Positions 10,133 to 18,953 of a stretch of DNA of 64,000 bases are shown piece by piece; the first letter of the stretch is position 1; each line of letters starts with the position of its first letter. The notes beneath the pieces were generated by a model. That model saw only the letters and a program-made list of their open reading frames with translations. It had not been told where the DNA came from and searched no databases. This stretch comes from Streptomyces globisporus. GTDB lineage: Bacteria > Actinomycetota > Actinomycetes > Streptomycetales > Streptomycetaceae. The translations under genes were made by a program, and so were the position numbers. The stretch is taken from positions 62,001-126,000 of the forward strand of contig BMTG01000015.1 of NCBI GenBank assembly GCA_014649555.1, given 5' to 3'.

Positions 10133-10978
10133 GTGAACGAGCCGATACCCGTCATCCGCGAGGTCGACTGCGGCACCGCCCGGCTGCTGCCCGACGTGGA
10201 CCGCGACCGGGCCTGGCTGCTCACGGTCGACGACGCGCCCCAGTCCTACGTCGACCTCGACGACCCGTCCCACCTGGAGTTCGAATACGTGACGCGGCTC
10301 GCCCACGTCGTGGACGGCGCGGCGGAGCCGGGTGCGCCCCTGGACGTCCTGCATCTGGGCGGAGGCGCGCTGACCCTGCCGCGCTATGTGGCCGCCACCC
10401 GCCCCGGCTCGCGGCAGGACGTCGTCGACGCCGACCGGGGGCTGCTGGGGCTGGTCCGGGAGTATCTGCCGCTGCCCGAGGGGAGCGGCATCACTCTGCA
10501 CGCGGCCGACGCCCGGGCGCGGCTGGAAGCGGCGGCCCCCGCCTCCGTCGACCTCATGATCGCGGATGTCTTCGGCGGCTCCCGGGTTCCGGCGCACCTC
10601 ACGTCCGTCGAGTACGCGCGGGCGGCCGGACGGGCCCTGCGCGCGGACGGGATCTATGCGGCCAACCTGGCCGACAGCGCGCCGTTCGCCTTCCTCCGCT
10701 CGCAGTTGGCGAACTTCGCCGCCGTCTTCCCGGAGCTGGCGGTGGTCGGGGAACCGGCGGTGCTGCGCGGGCGGCGCTTCGGCAACGTCGTGCTGCTCGC
10801 CTCGTACACGCCCGTCGACGTGGATCCGCTCGTCCGCCGCTGCGCCGCGGACGCCTTCCCGGCGCGGGTCACCCACGGTGCCGCGCTGACCCGGTTCATC
10901 GACGGGGCCCGACCGGTGGCGGACGCGGACGCGGTCGCCTCGCCCGAACCGCCCGCCGGGGCCTTCAGCGTCGGCTGA
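10133..10978 (+). CDS. Spermidine synthase-like methyltransferase-fold protein
   Basis: A 281-residue protein with the Rossmann fold of polyamine aminopropyltransferases: a glycine-rich nucleotide loop ('LHLGGGALTLPRYVA'), an acidic end of strand 2 ('DVVDADRGLL') and 'DLMIADVFGG' at the position of the catalytic Asp in SpeE. It lacks the membrane segments of MFS-fused relatives. Many such stand-alone actinobacterial proteins have no proven polyamine activity, so it may be a SAM-dependent transferase of other specificity. The GTG at 10133 is supported by GGAGA four bases upstream; earlier in-frame starts would overlap the tuf3 terminator. Confidence 0.65.
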   Translation: MNEPIPVIREVDCGTARLLPDVDRDRAWLLTVDDAPQSYVDLDDPSHLEFEYVTRLAHVVDGAAEPGAPLDVLHLGGGALTLPRYVAATRPGSRQDVVDADRGLLGLVREYLPLPEGSGITLHAADARARLEAAAPASVDLMIADVFGGSRVPAHLTSVEYARAAGRALRADGIYAANLADSAPFAFLRSQLANFAAVFPELAVVGEPAVLRGRRFGNVVLLASYTPVDVDPLVRRCAADAFPARVTHGAALTRFIDGARPVADADAVASPEPPAGAFSVG

Positions 10979-11040
10979 GGCTTCCGGCGGGCGGAGCGGG
11001 GCGGCAGGGTGGCGCGGGAACGCGCTGCGCGGTGCGGGTG

Positions 11041-12132
11041 TCAGCCCGTGGGCTCACCCGCGAGGCGGACCGTGCTCAGGATCTGCTGGATGGTCGTGTC
11101 AGGAAGCTCGTCCTTGACGCCGGTGGCGGCGTAGAGGACCCAGGTCGAGAAGTCGCCCTTGGAGTTCTTGAAGGAGAACGCGATCGACTTCCCGTCGCTG
11201 TCGCACTTCCCCTTGTTGGCCAGCTCCAGGGCGGTGGCCTGCGCGACGCTGCCGGAGAGACCCGACTTGGTGGTGAAGGGCTTCGCCTTGCCGGTCTTGA
11301 CCTTGGACTTCGGGTCCAGCTGGGAGTAGGCGGCCCACACCCAGTTGGCGGCCTCGTTCTGCGCGGCCTCGTCGGTGTTCTTGGCGCCCTGGGCGCCCTT
11401 CGTCCCGACGCCGGCGAGCCCGGTGTCCTCCTCGCGGCCGTCCCCGTCGGAGTCGTCGAGGCACCACTTGCTCTTGTAGTAGGCGGGTGCGGAGAAGCCG
11501 GCGACCGGCGACCCGTCCTCCTTCTTGGCGTCCTCGAATCCGGCGAACATTCCCGAACCGGCGACCTCCCAGTCACCGGGAACGTCGAACTGCGTGCCCC
11601 ACTTCGGGTTGGTGACGACCTTCCAGCCCGGAATGAGCGGCTTGGGGTCGCCTTCGGAGCCCCGCGGGTTCTCCCCGGGAGGCGCGGCATCGGTGGCCGA
11701 TTCGCTGGGCTTGGCACTCGGCGACGCGGACTTCTTCTTGTCGGCGACGTTCTTGCTGTCGTCGTCCTTGCCGAGCACGAGGAATCCGGTGACGCCCGCC
11801 GCGATCACGACGGCCAGCGCCGCGACGATCGCCACGATCGTCGTCTTCTTCTTGTCGTCGCCGGGCTTCGGCCCGCCGGGCGGACCCGGGACGGCGTACT
11901 GCGGGACCGTCGGCTGCTGGTAGGGATTGGGCTGCTGGTAGCCCGGCTGCCCGCCGGGCGGGCCCTGCGGGTACCCGTAGCCCGGCTCAGCGGGCTGCCC
12001 CGGCTGGCCCTGCGGCGGATATCCCGGTTGCTGATAGGGATTCGGCTGCTGGTACCCCGGCTGCTGGTACGGGTTCTGGTTCTGGTCCTGCGGGTTCTGC
12101 TCGCCCCCGGGCGGCTGCGTTCCTGGCCACAT
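11041..12132 (-). CDS. Pro/Gln-rich single-pass membrane protein
   Basis: A 363-residue protein. Residues 1-95 are low-complexity, built of repeated Tyr-Gln-Gln-Pro and Gly-Tyr-Pro units; then comes a Lys-rich stop (KPGDDKKKTT), one transmembrane segment (IVAIVAALAVVIAAGVTGFLVLG) and a Ser/Pro-rich linker leading into an extracytoplasmic domain of about 210 residues with two Trp-rich strands and one Cys pair (Cys of 'KWCLDD' and of 'KGKCDSD'). This architecture is common in Streptomyces and resembles the DUF4352-type protein at 5231 in layout but not in its outer domain. No enzymatic motif is seen. Convergent with the spermidine-synthase-like gene. Confidence 0.7.
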   Translation of the reverse strand: MWPGTQPPGGEQNPQDQNQNPYQQPGYQQPNPYQQPGYPPQGQPGQPAEPGYGYPQGPPGGQPGYQQPNPYQQPTVPQYAVPGPPGGPKPGDDKKKTTIVAIVAALAVVIAAGVTGFLVLGKDDDSKNVADKKKSASPSAKPSESATDAAPPGENPRGSEGDPKPLIPGWKVVTNPKWGTQFDVPGDWEVAGSGMFAGFEDAKKEDGSPVAGFSAPAYYKSKWCLDDSDGDGREEDTGLAGVGTKGAQGAKNTDEAAQNEAANWVWAAYSQLDPKSKVKTGKAKPFTTKSGLSGSVAQATALELANKGKCDSDGKSIAFSFKNSKGDFSTWVLYAATGVKDELPDTTIQQILSTVRLAGEPTG

Positions 12133-12238
12133 GGCCAGTAACCATAGATGGGCCGTGCGCCCACTTCTACGGCCGCCCTGTCCCAGAGCCGTCACAAGGG
12201 GATGGCCAAACGGCGCTACTGGTGAGTAACCTTCGGGC

Positions 12239-12691
12239 ATGAGCGCTGAACAGATGACCGTCGGCGAGATGCTCGTCGCGACGGTTCCGATGGCCCGGAC
12301 CCTCAACCTCGCATTCCTGGAGACCACCCCGGAGCGGGCCGTCGTCCGCCTGCCCGACCAGGCGGATTACCACAACCACGTCGGCGGCCCGCACGCCGGA
12401 GCGATGTTCACGCTCGCCGAGTCCGCCAGTGGCGCGATCGTCATCGCTGCCTTCGGCGACCAGATGTCGCGGGCCGTGCCGCTCGCCGTGAAGGCCGAGA
12501 TCGGCTACAAGAAGCTCGCCATGGGCGAGGTCACCGCCACCGCGACCCTCGGCCGCCCGATCGCCGACGTGGTCGCCGAGCTGGACGCCGGGCAGCGGCC
12601 GGAATTCCCCGTCGCCATCGAGATCACCCGCGCCGACGGCGCGGTCACCGGCGAGATGACCGTCGTGTGGACCCTGCGCCCCAACGGCTGA
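12239..12691 (+). CDS. Hot-dog fold thioesterase-like protein (DUF4442)
   Basis: A 150-residue protein of the DUF4442/PaaI hot-dog group. 'HVGGPHAGAMFTLAESASGA' matches the central helix region of acyl-CoA thioesterases and 'KAEIGYKKLAMGEVTATA' the core strands, although the usual catalytic Asp/Glu of PaaI (in HGG...LxD) is a Glu here. It probably hydrolyses a small acyl thioester or binds one. It is divergent from the Pro/Gln-rich membrane protein gene with 106 bases between starts. Confidence 0.7.
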   Translation: MSAEQMTVGEMLVATVPMARTLNLAFLETTPERAVVRLPDQADYHNHVGGPHAGAMFTLAESASGAIVIAAFGDQMSRAVPLAVKAEIGYKKLAMGEVTATATLGRPIADVVAELDAGQRPEFPVAIEITRADGAVTGEMTVVWTLRPNG

Positions 12692-12713
12692 CCACCGCCG
12701 TACGTACATGAGA

Positions 12714-12756
12714 CCGGGCCGCCGCCCCTCCGGGAACGGGAGGGGCGGCGGCCCGG
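12714..12756. terminator. Perfect 18-bp hairpin, bidirectional terminator
   Basis: Arms 12714-12731 and 12739-12756 are exact complements around a seven-base loop, placed between the convergent thioesterase and gamma-carbonic-anhydrase genes. Confidence 0.85.
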
Positions 12757-12784
12757 GTGGCTTCCGGCGGTCTGCGGGCGGGCG

Positions 12785-13315
12785 TCAGCCGCCGTGCGCC
12801 TCGCGGTGCGCCTTCGCCAGCTCCACGTACCCTGCCGCGTTGAAGCGGATGCTCTCCAGCTCCTCGGCGGTCAGTGGCCGCTTCACCTTCGCGGGCACCC
12901 CCGCGACGAGCGAGCCCGGCGGCACCTGCATTCCCTGCGGTACGAGCGCCTGCGCCGCGACCAGCGAACCCGCGCCGATGTGCGCGCCGTTGAGCACCGT
13001 GGCGCCCATCCCGACCAGCACGTCGTCCTCGATCACACAGCCGTGCAGCACCGCGTTGTGGCCGACCGAGACCCGCGCGCCCACGGTGAGCGGGAACCCG
13101 GGGTCGGTGTGCACGCTGCAGTTGTCCTGGATGTTGCTGTCCGGGCCGAGCGTGATGGGACCGCAGTCGGCGCGCAGCACGGCCTGGTACCAGACGCTGG
13201 AGCCCGGGGCGAGCGTCACCTCACCGATCACCACCGAGGTCGGGGCCAGATAAGCGTCCACGTCGATGTCCGGCTCCTTGCCGCCCATGCCCGTGATCAA
13301 CGCCTGCTCCGCCAT
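12785..13315 (-). CDS. Gamma-type carbonic anhydrase family protein
   Basis: A 176-residue left-handed beta-helix protein made of hexapeptide repeats. The three metal-ligand positions look conserved: His in 'NCSVHTDPG' and the two His in 'SVGHNAVLHGCVIE', as in CamH/YrdA-like gamma-carbonic anhydrases. A trimeric enzyme hydrating CO2 is likely, though many members have no measured activity. AAGGAG seven bases before the ATG at 13315 decides the start against an upstream one at 13435. Confidence 0.8.
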   Translation of the reverse strand: MAEQALITGMGGKEPDIDVDAYLAPTSVVIGEVTLAPGSSVWYQAVLRADCGPITLGPDSNIQDNCSVHTDPGFPLTVGARVSVGHNAVLHGCVIEDDVLVGMGATVLNGAHIGAGSLVAAQALVPQGMQVPPGSLVAGVPAKVKRPLTAEELESIRFNAAGYVELAKAHREAHGG

Positions 13316-13475
13316 CGCCTGCTCCTTCGCGCCGGTGTGGTGCTCCTGGGCCCTCTCCACCGGATCGGGCCGACCCTCACGGTAGGCGACGGCCCCCGGC
13401 GGGCGCCGCGCAGTGGGGTGAACATCACAGGTCACCGCAGGGATCGCCCACCGCGCCGCCGACTACCGTGAGCGC

Positions 13476-14225
13476 GTGCCGAAGAACCGAAACACGTTCT
13501 CCTTCCTCGCCCGCTGGCCGCGCCGCGCCGCCTCCCGCGCGGTCCATGTCGGCTGGGCCTGGGCACAGCGGGCGGGCGCGGTCACCGCCGAGCACCCCGG
13601 GCGGCTGCGGTTCGGCGCGATCGGCGCGGGCACCCGGCTCGCCTTCCCGCAGGGGACCGTGTTCGGGGAGCCGTGGATCGAGCTGGGCGCGCACTGCATC
13701 ATCGGCGAGCAGGTCACCCTCACCGCCGGGATGATGCCGGACCTGGACCTGGGAACCGACCCGATCCTCACCCTGGGCGACGGCGTGGTGCTGGGGCGCG
13801 GCAGCCATGTGATCGCCGACACGACGGTGACCATCGGCTCGGACACGTACTGCGGCCCGTACGTCTACATCACCTCGACCAACCACAGCTACGACGACCC
13901 GCACGAGCCCGTGGGCAAGCAGTGGCCCCGGATGGAACCGGTGGCGATCGGCCCCGGGTGCTGGATCGGCACCGGTGCGGTGATCCTGCCCGGGGCCCGG
14001 CTCGGCCGGAACGTGGTGGTCGCGGCGGGCGCCGTCGTCCGGGGCGAGGTCCCGGACCACGCGGTGGTCGCCGGAGCCCCCGCCCGCGTCGTGCGCAGCT
14101 GGGACCCGGAGAAGGGCTGGCAGCCGCCCCTGCGTACGCCCGCCCCCGTGCCGATCCCGGAGGGCGTCACGCCCGAGCAGCTGCTGGCCCTCGCCGAGCT
14201 GGACGAGGTTCGGGAAACCCCGTAA
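13476..14225 (+). CDS. LbetaH acyltransferase (CysE/NodL/MaaT type)
   Basis: A 249-residue hexapeptide-repeat protein. It has 'LGRGSHVIADTTVTIG', an excursion loop with the 'TSTNHSYDD' block (catalytic His) and 'GPGCWIGTGAVILPGARLGRNVVVAAGAVVRGEVPDHAVVAGAPARVVR', of which I note only the order of repeats, ending in the typical C-terminal coil. The family moves acetyl or other acyl groups from CoA to sugars or amines. A basic amphipathic N-terminus of about 35 residues is unusual. GTG start; divergent from the carbonic anhydrase gene, another beta-helix protein. Confidence 0.75.
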   Translation: MPKNRNTFSFLARWPRRAASRAVHVGWAWAQRAGAVTAEHPGRLRFGAIGAGTRLAFPQGTVFGEPWIELGAHCIIGEQVTLTAGMMPDLDLGTDPILTLGDGVVLGRGSHVIADTTVTIGSDTYCGPYVYITSTNHSYDDPHEPVGKQWPRMEPVAIGPGCWIGTGAVILPGARLGRNVVVAAGAVVRGEVPDHAVVAGAPARVVRSWDPEKGWQPPLRTPAPVPIPEGVTPEQLLALAELDEVRETP

Positions 14226-14348
14226 GCCCCGGTGGGGCGGCGGTACGGCCCGGCCGACGGGGGAGTGCGGTGGGAGAGTGCACCGTACGGCAGTCGGCAG
14301 TGCAATATTCTTGACCGCGTTCTCGACCATCCACCGCAGGGACGGTAC

Positions 14349-14921
14349 GTGTCCGACCTCGACCAGCTCACCCAGTCGCTGGCCCGCAACCTCAAGCGCT
14401 GGCGGGGCGAGCGCGGCTTCACCCTCGACGCCCTCGCTGCCCGCTCCGGAGTCAGCCGCGGGATGATCATCCAGATCGAGCAGGCGCGGACGAACCCGAG
14501 CGTCGGTATCACGGTGAAGCTGGCCGACGCGCTCGGCGTCGCCATCACCACCCTCCTCGACCACGAACAGGGGCCCCAGGTCCGGCTGGTCCCGGAGAGC
14601 CGGGCCGTGCGTATGTGGTCCACCGAGGCGGGCAGCTCCACCACGCTGCTCGTCGGGGCGGAGGCCCGCGGCCCGCTCGAACTGTGGACCTGCCGGCTGA
14701 TGCCCGGCGAGGGCACCACGTCCGACCCGCACCCCGAGGGCACCGTCGAACTCCTCCACGTCACCGAGGGCGAACTGACCCTCCTCGTCGACGGTCTCGC
14801 CCATGCCGTCCCCGCCGGGACCTCCGCCACCTTCGAGGCGCACGTGCCGCACGGCTACCGCAACGAGGGCGGCGAACCGACGGTCTTCACCATGGCCGTC
14901 GCCATCCCGCCCGTCCGCTGA
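14349..14921 (+). CDS. XRE regulator with C-terminal cupin
   Basis: A 190-residue regulator. Residues 1-60 form a helix-turn-helix of the XRE/Cro type ('TLDALAARSGVSRGMIIQIE'), and residues 110-185 a cupin fold with 'DPHPEGTVELLHVTEGELTL' and a second motif with 'HVPHGYRNEGGE'. Such proteins sense small ligands through the cupin. The GTG at 14349 is preceded by AGGGACGG. It stands immediately upstream of the broken YbaK-like gene and could have controlled it. Confidence 0.8.
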   Translation: MSDLDQLTQSLARNLKRWRGERGFTLDALAARSGVSRGMIIQIEQARTNPSVGITVKLADALGVAITTLLDHEQGPQVRLVPESRAVRMWSTEAGSSTTLLVGAEARGPLELWTCRLMPGEGTTSDPHPEGTVELLHVTEGELTLLVDGLAHAVPAGTSATFEAHVPHGYRNEGGEPTVFTMAVAIPPVR

Positions 14922-14965
14922 GACGCCGGGCCGGGCCCGCCCCCGCCGCTGTTGGCGTGAGCGCC

Positions 14966-15520
14966 ATGCGCGCACCCATCGGCACCTTCGAGGACGCCGC
15001 TCCCGCCGCGGAACGGCTCGATCTGCTCCCCGCCCCCGTCGTCGCGGCGTTGACCGCGGGCTGGGGCGAGTTCACCGCCGAGCAGCTCGTCCACGTCGAC
15101 AGCGATCCGGCCGTCGCCGACACCGCCGTCTTCGCCTAGCACCACGGCGTCGAACTCCTCGACACCTCGGCCAACTGCGTCGTCGTGGCGGGCAAGCGCG
15201 GCCAGGACGTCACCCTCGCCGCCTGCGTCGTCCTCTCCCGCACCCGGGTCGACGTCAACGGCGCGGTCCGCAAGCACCTCGGCGCCCGCAAGGCCTCCTT
15301 CGCCCCCATGGACACGGCGGTCGGCGAGAGCGGCATGGAGTACGGCGGCATCACCCCGATCGGCCTGCCCGCCGCCTGGCCCCTTCTGCTGGACCCCGCC
15401 GTCGTGGACGAGGAGTGGGTCCTGATCGGCAGCGGCAGCCGGCGCGGCAAGCTCATCGTCCCCGGCAAGGCGCTCGCCGCCCTCCCGGGCGCGGTGGTCG
15501 TCGAGGGCCTCGGCGTCTGA
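14966..15520 (+). pseudogene. YbaK/EbsC-like deacylase gene with in-frame stop
   Basis: The frame reads cleanly from ATG 14966 (or GTG 14957) to TGA 15518-15520, about 184 codons, except for a TAG at 15137-15139 after residue 57 ('DTAVFA-stop-HHGVELL'). The downstream half carries the hallmarks of the YbaK/Cys-tRNA(Pro) deacylase fold: 'ANCVVVAGKRGQ', the basic 'RKHLGARKASFAP' block and 'GMEYGGITPIGLP'. One substitution of GAG or CAG to TAG explains the interruption. The family removes mischarged amino acids from tRNA. A GTG at 15185 could start a truncated product but would lack the first third of the fold. A sequencing error is possible. Confidence 0.8.
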
Positions 15521-15571
15521 GCCTTCGCCTCGAACGGCGGGAGCGTCCGGCGCTCTGCCCGGGCGGCCGGG

Positions 15572-16387
15572 TCAGCTCCCGGCCGTCCGGTGCTCCGTGA
15601 GCCAGGCCGTGGCGAAGTCGACGGCGGGGCGCAGCCGGACGAGCCGGCACTCCGCGGCGCCCACGCGCCCCACCCGTACGTCACCCTCGGCTGCGGCCTC
15701 CTCGAACGCCGCGCCCAGGGCGGCGAAGTCCCCGTCGTCCAGGGCGACATCCTCGTACTCCCACCACCGCCGCACCCCCCGCGACGCCACCACACAGCGG
15801 TAGCTCCGGCGCGGCGGGCCGGGCATCCGGTACTCGCCCAGGTGGAACGCCGTACACGTGGCGTAGCCGGTGCCGAGCAGCAGGATCCGGGCATCCGCCT
15901 CGTACAGCCGGGCCAGCGGCGAGTCCTCCCCGAGGTGGCAGTCGGGGCGGTGCGCGGCGAGCAGCCGCGCACCGCCGGGGCCGAGCGCGGCGAACGAGGT
16001 CTGCGGATGGGCGCTGCGTTCGGCCCCCGCAGTCGTCCGTACGGTCTCGGCCAGCGCGCCCATCGACGGCGCGGGCGTCAGCGCCGGGTCGTACGCCGGC
16101 ATCGCGGCGCGCACGGCGTCCACGGCCCCGGCGTCCAGGCCCCGCACCCGCTCGCGGTAGTGGGGGGAGGTGTCGGAGTTCTCCGGGGTGAACGCGGGGA
16201 CCACCACCGTCCCCGCAGGCCCGACGGCCCGGCGCACCGCGTCCAGCACCCCCCGTGCCCCGCCCGCCACCGCCCCCAGCGACCGCAGCGAGGCGTGCAC
16301 CAGGAGCACATCACCGGGCCGTACGCCGAGCGCGGTCAGCGCGGCTGCCGTCCTGGCCCTGTCGGTCACATCGAGTACGTCCTTCAC
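15572..16387 (-). CDS. AAC(3)-family N-acetyltransferase
   Basis: A 271-residue member of the antibiotic_NAT family, whose characterised members acetylate the 3-amino group of aminoglycosides with acetyl-CoA. The blocks 'LLVHASLRSLGAVAGGA', 'VVPAFTPENSDTSPHY' and 'GYATCTAFHLGEYR' are in order. Chromosomal Streptomyces members are often not true resistance enzymes. Two starts are possible, both GTG: 16387 (chosen; 46 bases after the CoA-binding gene) and 16447 (adds 20 residues and overlaps that gene). Confidence 0.75.
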   Translation of the reverse strand: MKDVLDVTDRARTAAALTALGVRPGDVLLVHASLRSLGAVAGGARGVLDAVRRAVGPAGTVVVPAFTPENSDTSPHYRERVRGLDAGAVDAVRAAMPAYDPALTPAPSMGALAETVRTTAGAERSAHPQTSFAALGPGGARLLAAHRPDCHLGEDSPLARLYEADARILLLGTGYATCTAFHLGEYRMPGPPRRSYRCVVASRGVRRWWEYEDVALDDGDFAALGAAFEEAAAEGDVRVGRVGAAECRLVRLRPAVDFATAWLTEHRTAGS

Positions 16388-16433
16388 GGCGGGGATTCTG
16401 CCCACCTCGCGGCGCCCCGCACACCCCGGCAGC

Positions 16434-16895
16434 TCAGGCGCGCGCACCCAGCCGCGGGATCTCGATCGCGGGGCACCGGTCCATCACCATGTCCAGGCCC
16501 ACCGCGCGCGTCCGCCCGAAGGCGTCCGGGTCCACGACGCCGAGCTGGAACCACACCGCCTTCGCACCCGCCGCCACCGCTTCGTCCGCGACGGCGCCCG
16601 CCAGCTCGCTGTTGACGAACACGTCCACCACGTCGACCGGGAAGGGGATCTCCGCGAGCGAGGCGTACCCCTGTTCCCCGTGGACCGTCTCGGCCTTCGG
16701 GTGGACCGGCACCACCCGCTTGCCGAACCGCTGGAGGACCTGAGCCACTCCCCACGCCGCCCGGGAGGAGTTGTTCGACAGCCCGACCACCGCCCAGGTG
16801 TCGCCCGTGTCCTCAAGGATCCGTCGGATCGTCGCGTCGTCCGCGTACGCGCCCACCGCGCTGCTGCCGTCTGCGTTCCTGCCGTCTGCGTTCAT
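16434..16895 (-). CDS. CoA-binding protein (YccU family)
   Basis: A 153-residue single-domain Rossmann protein of the CoA_binding_2 family, with 'TWAVVGLSNNSSRAAWGVAQ', 'GKRVVPVHPKAETVHG' and 'VDVVDVFVNSELAGAVADEA'. Members bind CoA and have been linked to metabolic regulation, but no reaction is known. The first residues (NADGRNADGS) come from an exact 15-base tandem duplication at 16864-16893, just inside the ATG at 16895. Confidence 0.8.
   Translation of the reverse strand: MNADGRNADGSSAVGAYADDATIRRILEDTGDTWAVVGLSNNSSRAAWGVAQVLQRFGKRVVPVHPKAETVHGEQGYASLAEIPFPVDVVDVFVNSELAGAVADEAVAAGAKAVWFQLGVVDPDAFGRTRAVGLDMVMDRCPAIEIPRLGARA
16864..16893. repeat. Exact 15-bp tandem duplication
   Basis: Two identical 15-base units, 16864-16878 and 16879-16893, lie at the extreme 5' end of the CoA-binding gene and lengthen its N-terminus by five residues in frame. 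Confidence 0.8.
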
Positions 16896-16970
16896 GCCGG
16901 GACAACCCACGGCCCCCACTTCCCCATTCCCGCCGAGTCCCGCTCTCGCGGCGGCGCATAGGGTGGACGG

Positions 16971-17603
16971 ATGCAGGAGCAGTACCGGACCGTCGCCCGC
17001 GCGGGCGTGCACGAGAGCGAGATCAACCGATCCCGTTTCCTCTGCTCGCTCGCCCCCGCCGCCACCGAGGAGGAGGCGCAGGAGTTCGTCGCCCGCGTCC
17101 GCAAGGAGCACCCGACCGCCTCCCACAACTGCTTCGCGTACGTGATCGGCGCGGACGCCTCCGTACAGAAGGCGAGCGACGACGGCGAACCCGGTGGCAC
17201 GGCGGGCGTCCCCATGCTCCAGATGCTGATGCGGCGGGAGACGCGGTACGTCGTGGCGGTCGTCACCCGCTACTACGGCGGGGTCAAACTCGGGGCGGGC
17301 GGACTGATCCGGGCGTACGGGGGGGTGGTCGGCGAAGCCCTCGACGCGCTCGGCACGATCACCCGGCAGCGCTTCCGGCTCGCCACGATCCACGTCGACC
17401 ACCAGCGGGCCGGAAAGCTGGAGAACGACCTGCGGGCCACCGGGCGGGACGTCCGCGAGGTGCGGTACGCCGAGGCCGTCACCATCGGGATCGGACTGCC
17501 GGACGGCGATGTCGAGGCGTTCACCGCCTGGCTGGCCGACACGACCGCGGGGACCGCGACCCTGGAGCTGGGCGGCGAGGCGTACGGGGACGCGACGGCG
17601 TGA
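16971..17603 (+). CDS. YigZ/IMPACT family protein
   Basis: A 210-residue protein with the N-terminal UPF0029/IMPACT domain ('SRFLCSLAPAATEEEAQEF', 'ASHNCFAYVIG', 'SDDGEPGGTAGVPML', 'VVTRYYGGVKLGAGGLIRAYGG') and a C-terminal DUF1949 domain from about residue 140. The domain binds nucleic acid or ribosome-related partners; the eukaryotic homologue regulates Gcn2. The bacterial role is not settled. It is divergent from the CoA-binding gene. Confidence 0.85.
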   Translation: MQEQYRTVARAGVHESEINRSRFLCSLAPAATEEEAQEFVARVRKEHPTASHNCFAYVIGADASVQKASDDGEPGGTAGVPMLQMLMRRETRYVVAVVTRYYGGVKLGAGGLIRAYGGVVGEALDALGTITRQRFRLATIHVDHQRAGKLENDLRATGRDVREVRYAEAVTIGIGLPDGDVEAFTAWLADTTAGTATLELGGEAYGDATA

Positions 17604-17783
17604 ACCTCGTGAGGTGAGGGCAATCCCACGGGGGCCCACGGGGGCCAAAATCATGATCGATGCGGGTTCGGCGGCCCGGCGGCGTTAGCGTGGTCGGTGC
17701 CGAGCGGGATCACGGGCCGCCGGTGCGCGGCCCACGGGGTGGAGGACGACGACGATGCAGGCCGGAACCGGCGGAGTGATGGC

Positions 17784-18953
17784 GTGAGGCTCCTGCACAC
17801 CTCGGACTGGCACCTGGGCCGGTCCTTCCACCGCGTCTCCTTGCTGGACGCCCAGGCCGCCTACCTCGACCATCTCGTGGCGACCGTCGAGGAGCGCGAG
17901 GTGGACGCCGTCCTCGTCGCGGGCGACGTCTACGACCGGGCCGTACCGCCGCTCACCGCCGTCGAGCTGTTCGACCGGGCGCTGCACCGGCTCGCCGCCG
18001 TCGGCGTCCCCACCGTCATGATCTCCGGCAACCACGACTCGGCCCGTCGGCTCGGCGTCGGCGCGGGGCTCTTCGAACGCGCCGGGATCCATCTGCGGAC
18101 CGACCCCGAGGGCTGCGCCACCCCCGTCGTGCTCGCCGACGACCACGGCGACGTGGCGTTCTACGGGCTGCCCTACCTGGAACCGGCCCTGGTCAAGGAC
18201 GTCCTGGGGGCGGGCAAGGCCGGTCACGAGGCGGTGCTCACCGCCGCCATGGACCGGGTCCGCGCCGACCTCGCCACCCGCCCCGCCGAAACCCGCTCCG
18301 TCGTCCTCGCGCACGCCTTCGTGGCGGGCGGGGAGCCCAGCGACAGCGAACGCGACATCACCGTCGGCGGGGTCGCCGCCGTCCCCGCCGGGGTCTTCGA
18401 CGGCGTCGACTACGCGGCACTCGGCCATCTCCACGGCTCCCAGCGGGTCACGGCCAGGGTCCGCTACTCCGGCTCGCCGCTCGCCTACTCCTTCTCCGAG
18501 GCCGACCACCGCAAGACCATGTGGCTCATCGACCTCGACGCCGACGGGGGCATCGCCGCCGAGGAACGGATCGACTGCCCCGTGGAGCGGCCCCTCGCCC
18601 GGCTCCGCGGCCGCCTCGACACCCTCCTGGAGGACCCCGCCCTGGACCGCCACGAGCACGCCTGGGTCGAGGCCACCCTGACCGACCCGGTACGCCCCGC
18701 CGACCCCATGGCCCGCCTCGCCCGGCGCTTCCCGCACACCCTCAGCCTCGTCTTCGACCCCGAGCGGCCGCCGGACGACCCGGGGGCCTCCTACGCGCAG
18801 CGCCTCAAGGGCCGCGACGACCACCAGATCGCCGAGGACTTCGTCGCCCACGTGCGCGGCGGCAGCGGCCCCAGCGACCTCGAACGCACCGTGCTGCGCG
18901 CCGCGTTCGACGACGTACGGGTGGACGAGACCGTGCGCGAGGTGTCCCGGTGA
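17784..18953 (+). CDS. sbcD: Exonuclease subunit SbcD
   Basis: A 389-residue calcineurin-like phosphoesterase, the nuclease subunit of the SbcCD (Mre11-Rad50-like) complex that cuts hairpins and processes double-strand ends. Metal-binding motifs are present in order: 'TSDWHLGRS', 'LVAGDVYDR', 'ISGNHDSARR', 'AHAFVAGG' and 'YAALGHLHGSQ'. The GTG at 17784 is preceded by GGAG. The gene overlaps sbcC by four bases (GTGA), so translation is coupled. Confidence 0.92.
   Translation: MRLLHTSDWHLGRSFHRVSLLDAQAAYLDHLVATVEEREVDAVLVAGDVYDRAVPPLTAVELFDRALHRLAAVGVPTVMISGNHDSARRLGVGAGLFERAGIHLRTDPEGCATPVVLADDHGDVAFYGLPYLEPALVKDVLGAGKAGHEAVLTAAMDRVRADLATRPAETRSVVLAHAFVAGGEPSDSERDITVGGVAAVPAGVFDGVDYAALGHLHGSQRVTARVRYSGSPLAYSFSEADHRKTMWLIDLDADGGIAAEERIDCPVERPLARLRGRLDTLLEDPALDRHEHAWVEATLTDPVRPADPMARLARRFPHTLSLVFDPERPPDDPGASYAQRLKGRDDHQIAEDFVAHVRGGSGPSDLERTVLRAAFDDVRVDETVREVSR

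Noticed and set aside
18521..18949. An upstream extension of the SbcC frame within sbcD
   Set aside because: The Arg/Pro-rich sequence is the shifted frame of sbcD, and the GTGA overlap at 18950 gives the conventional coupled start.
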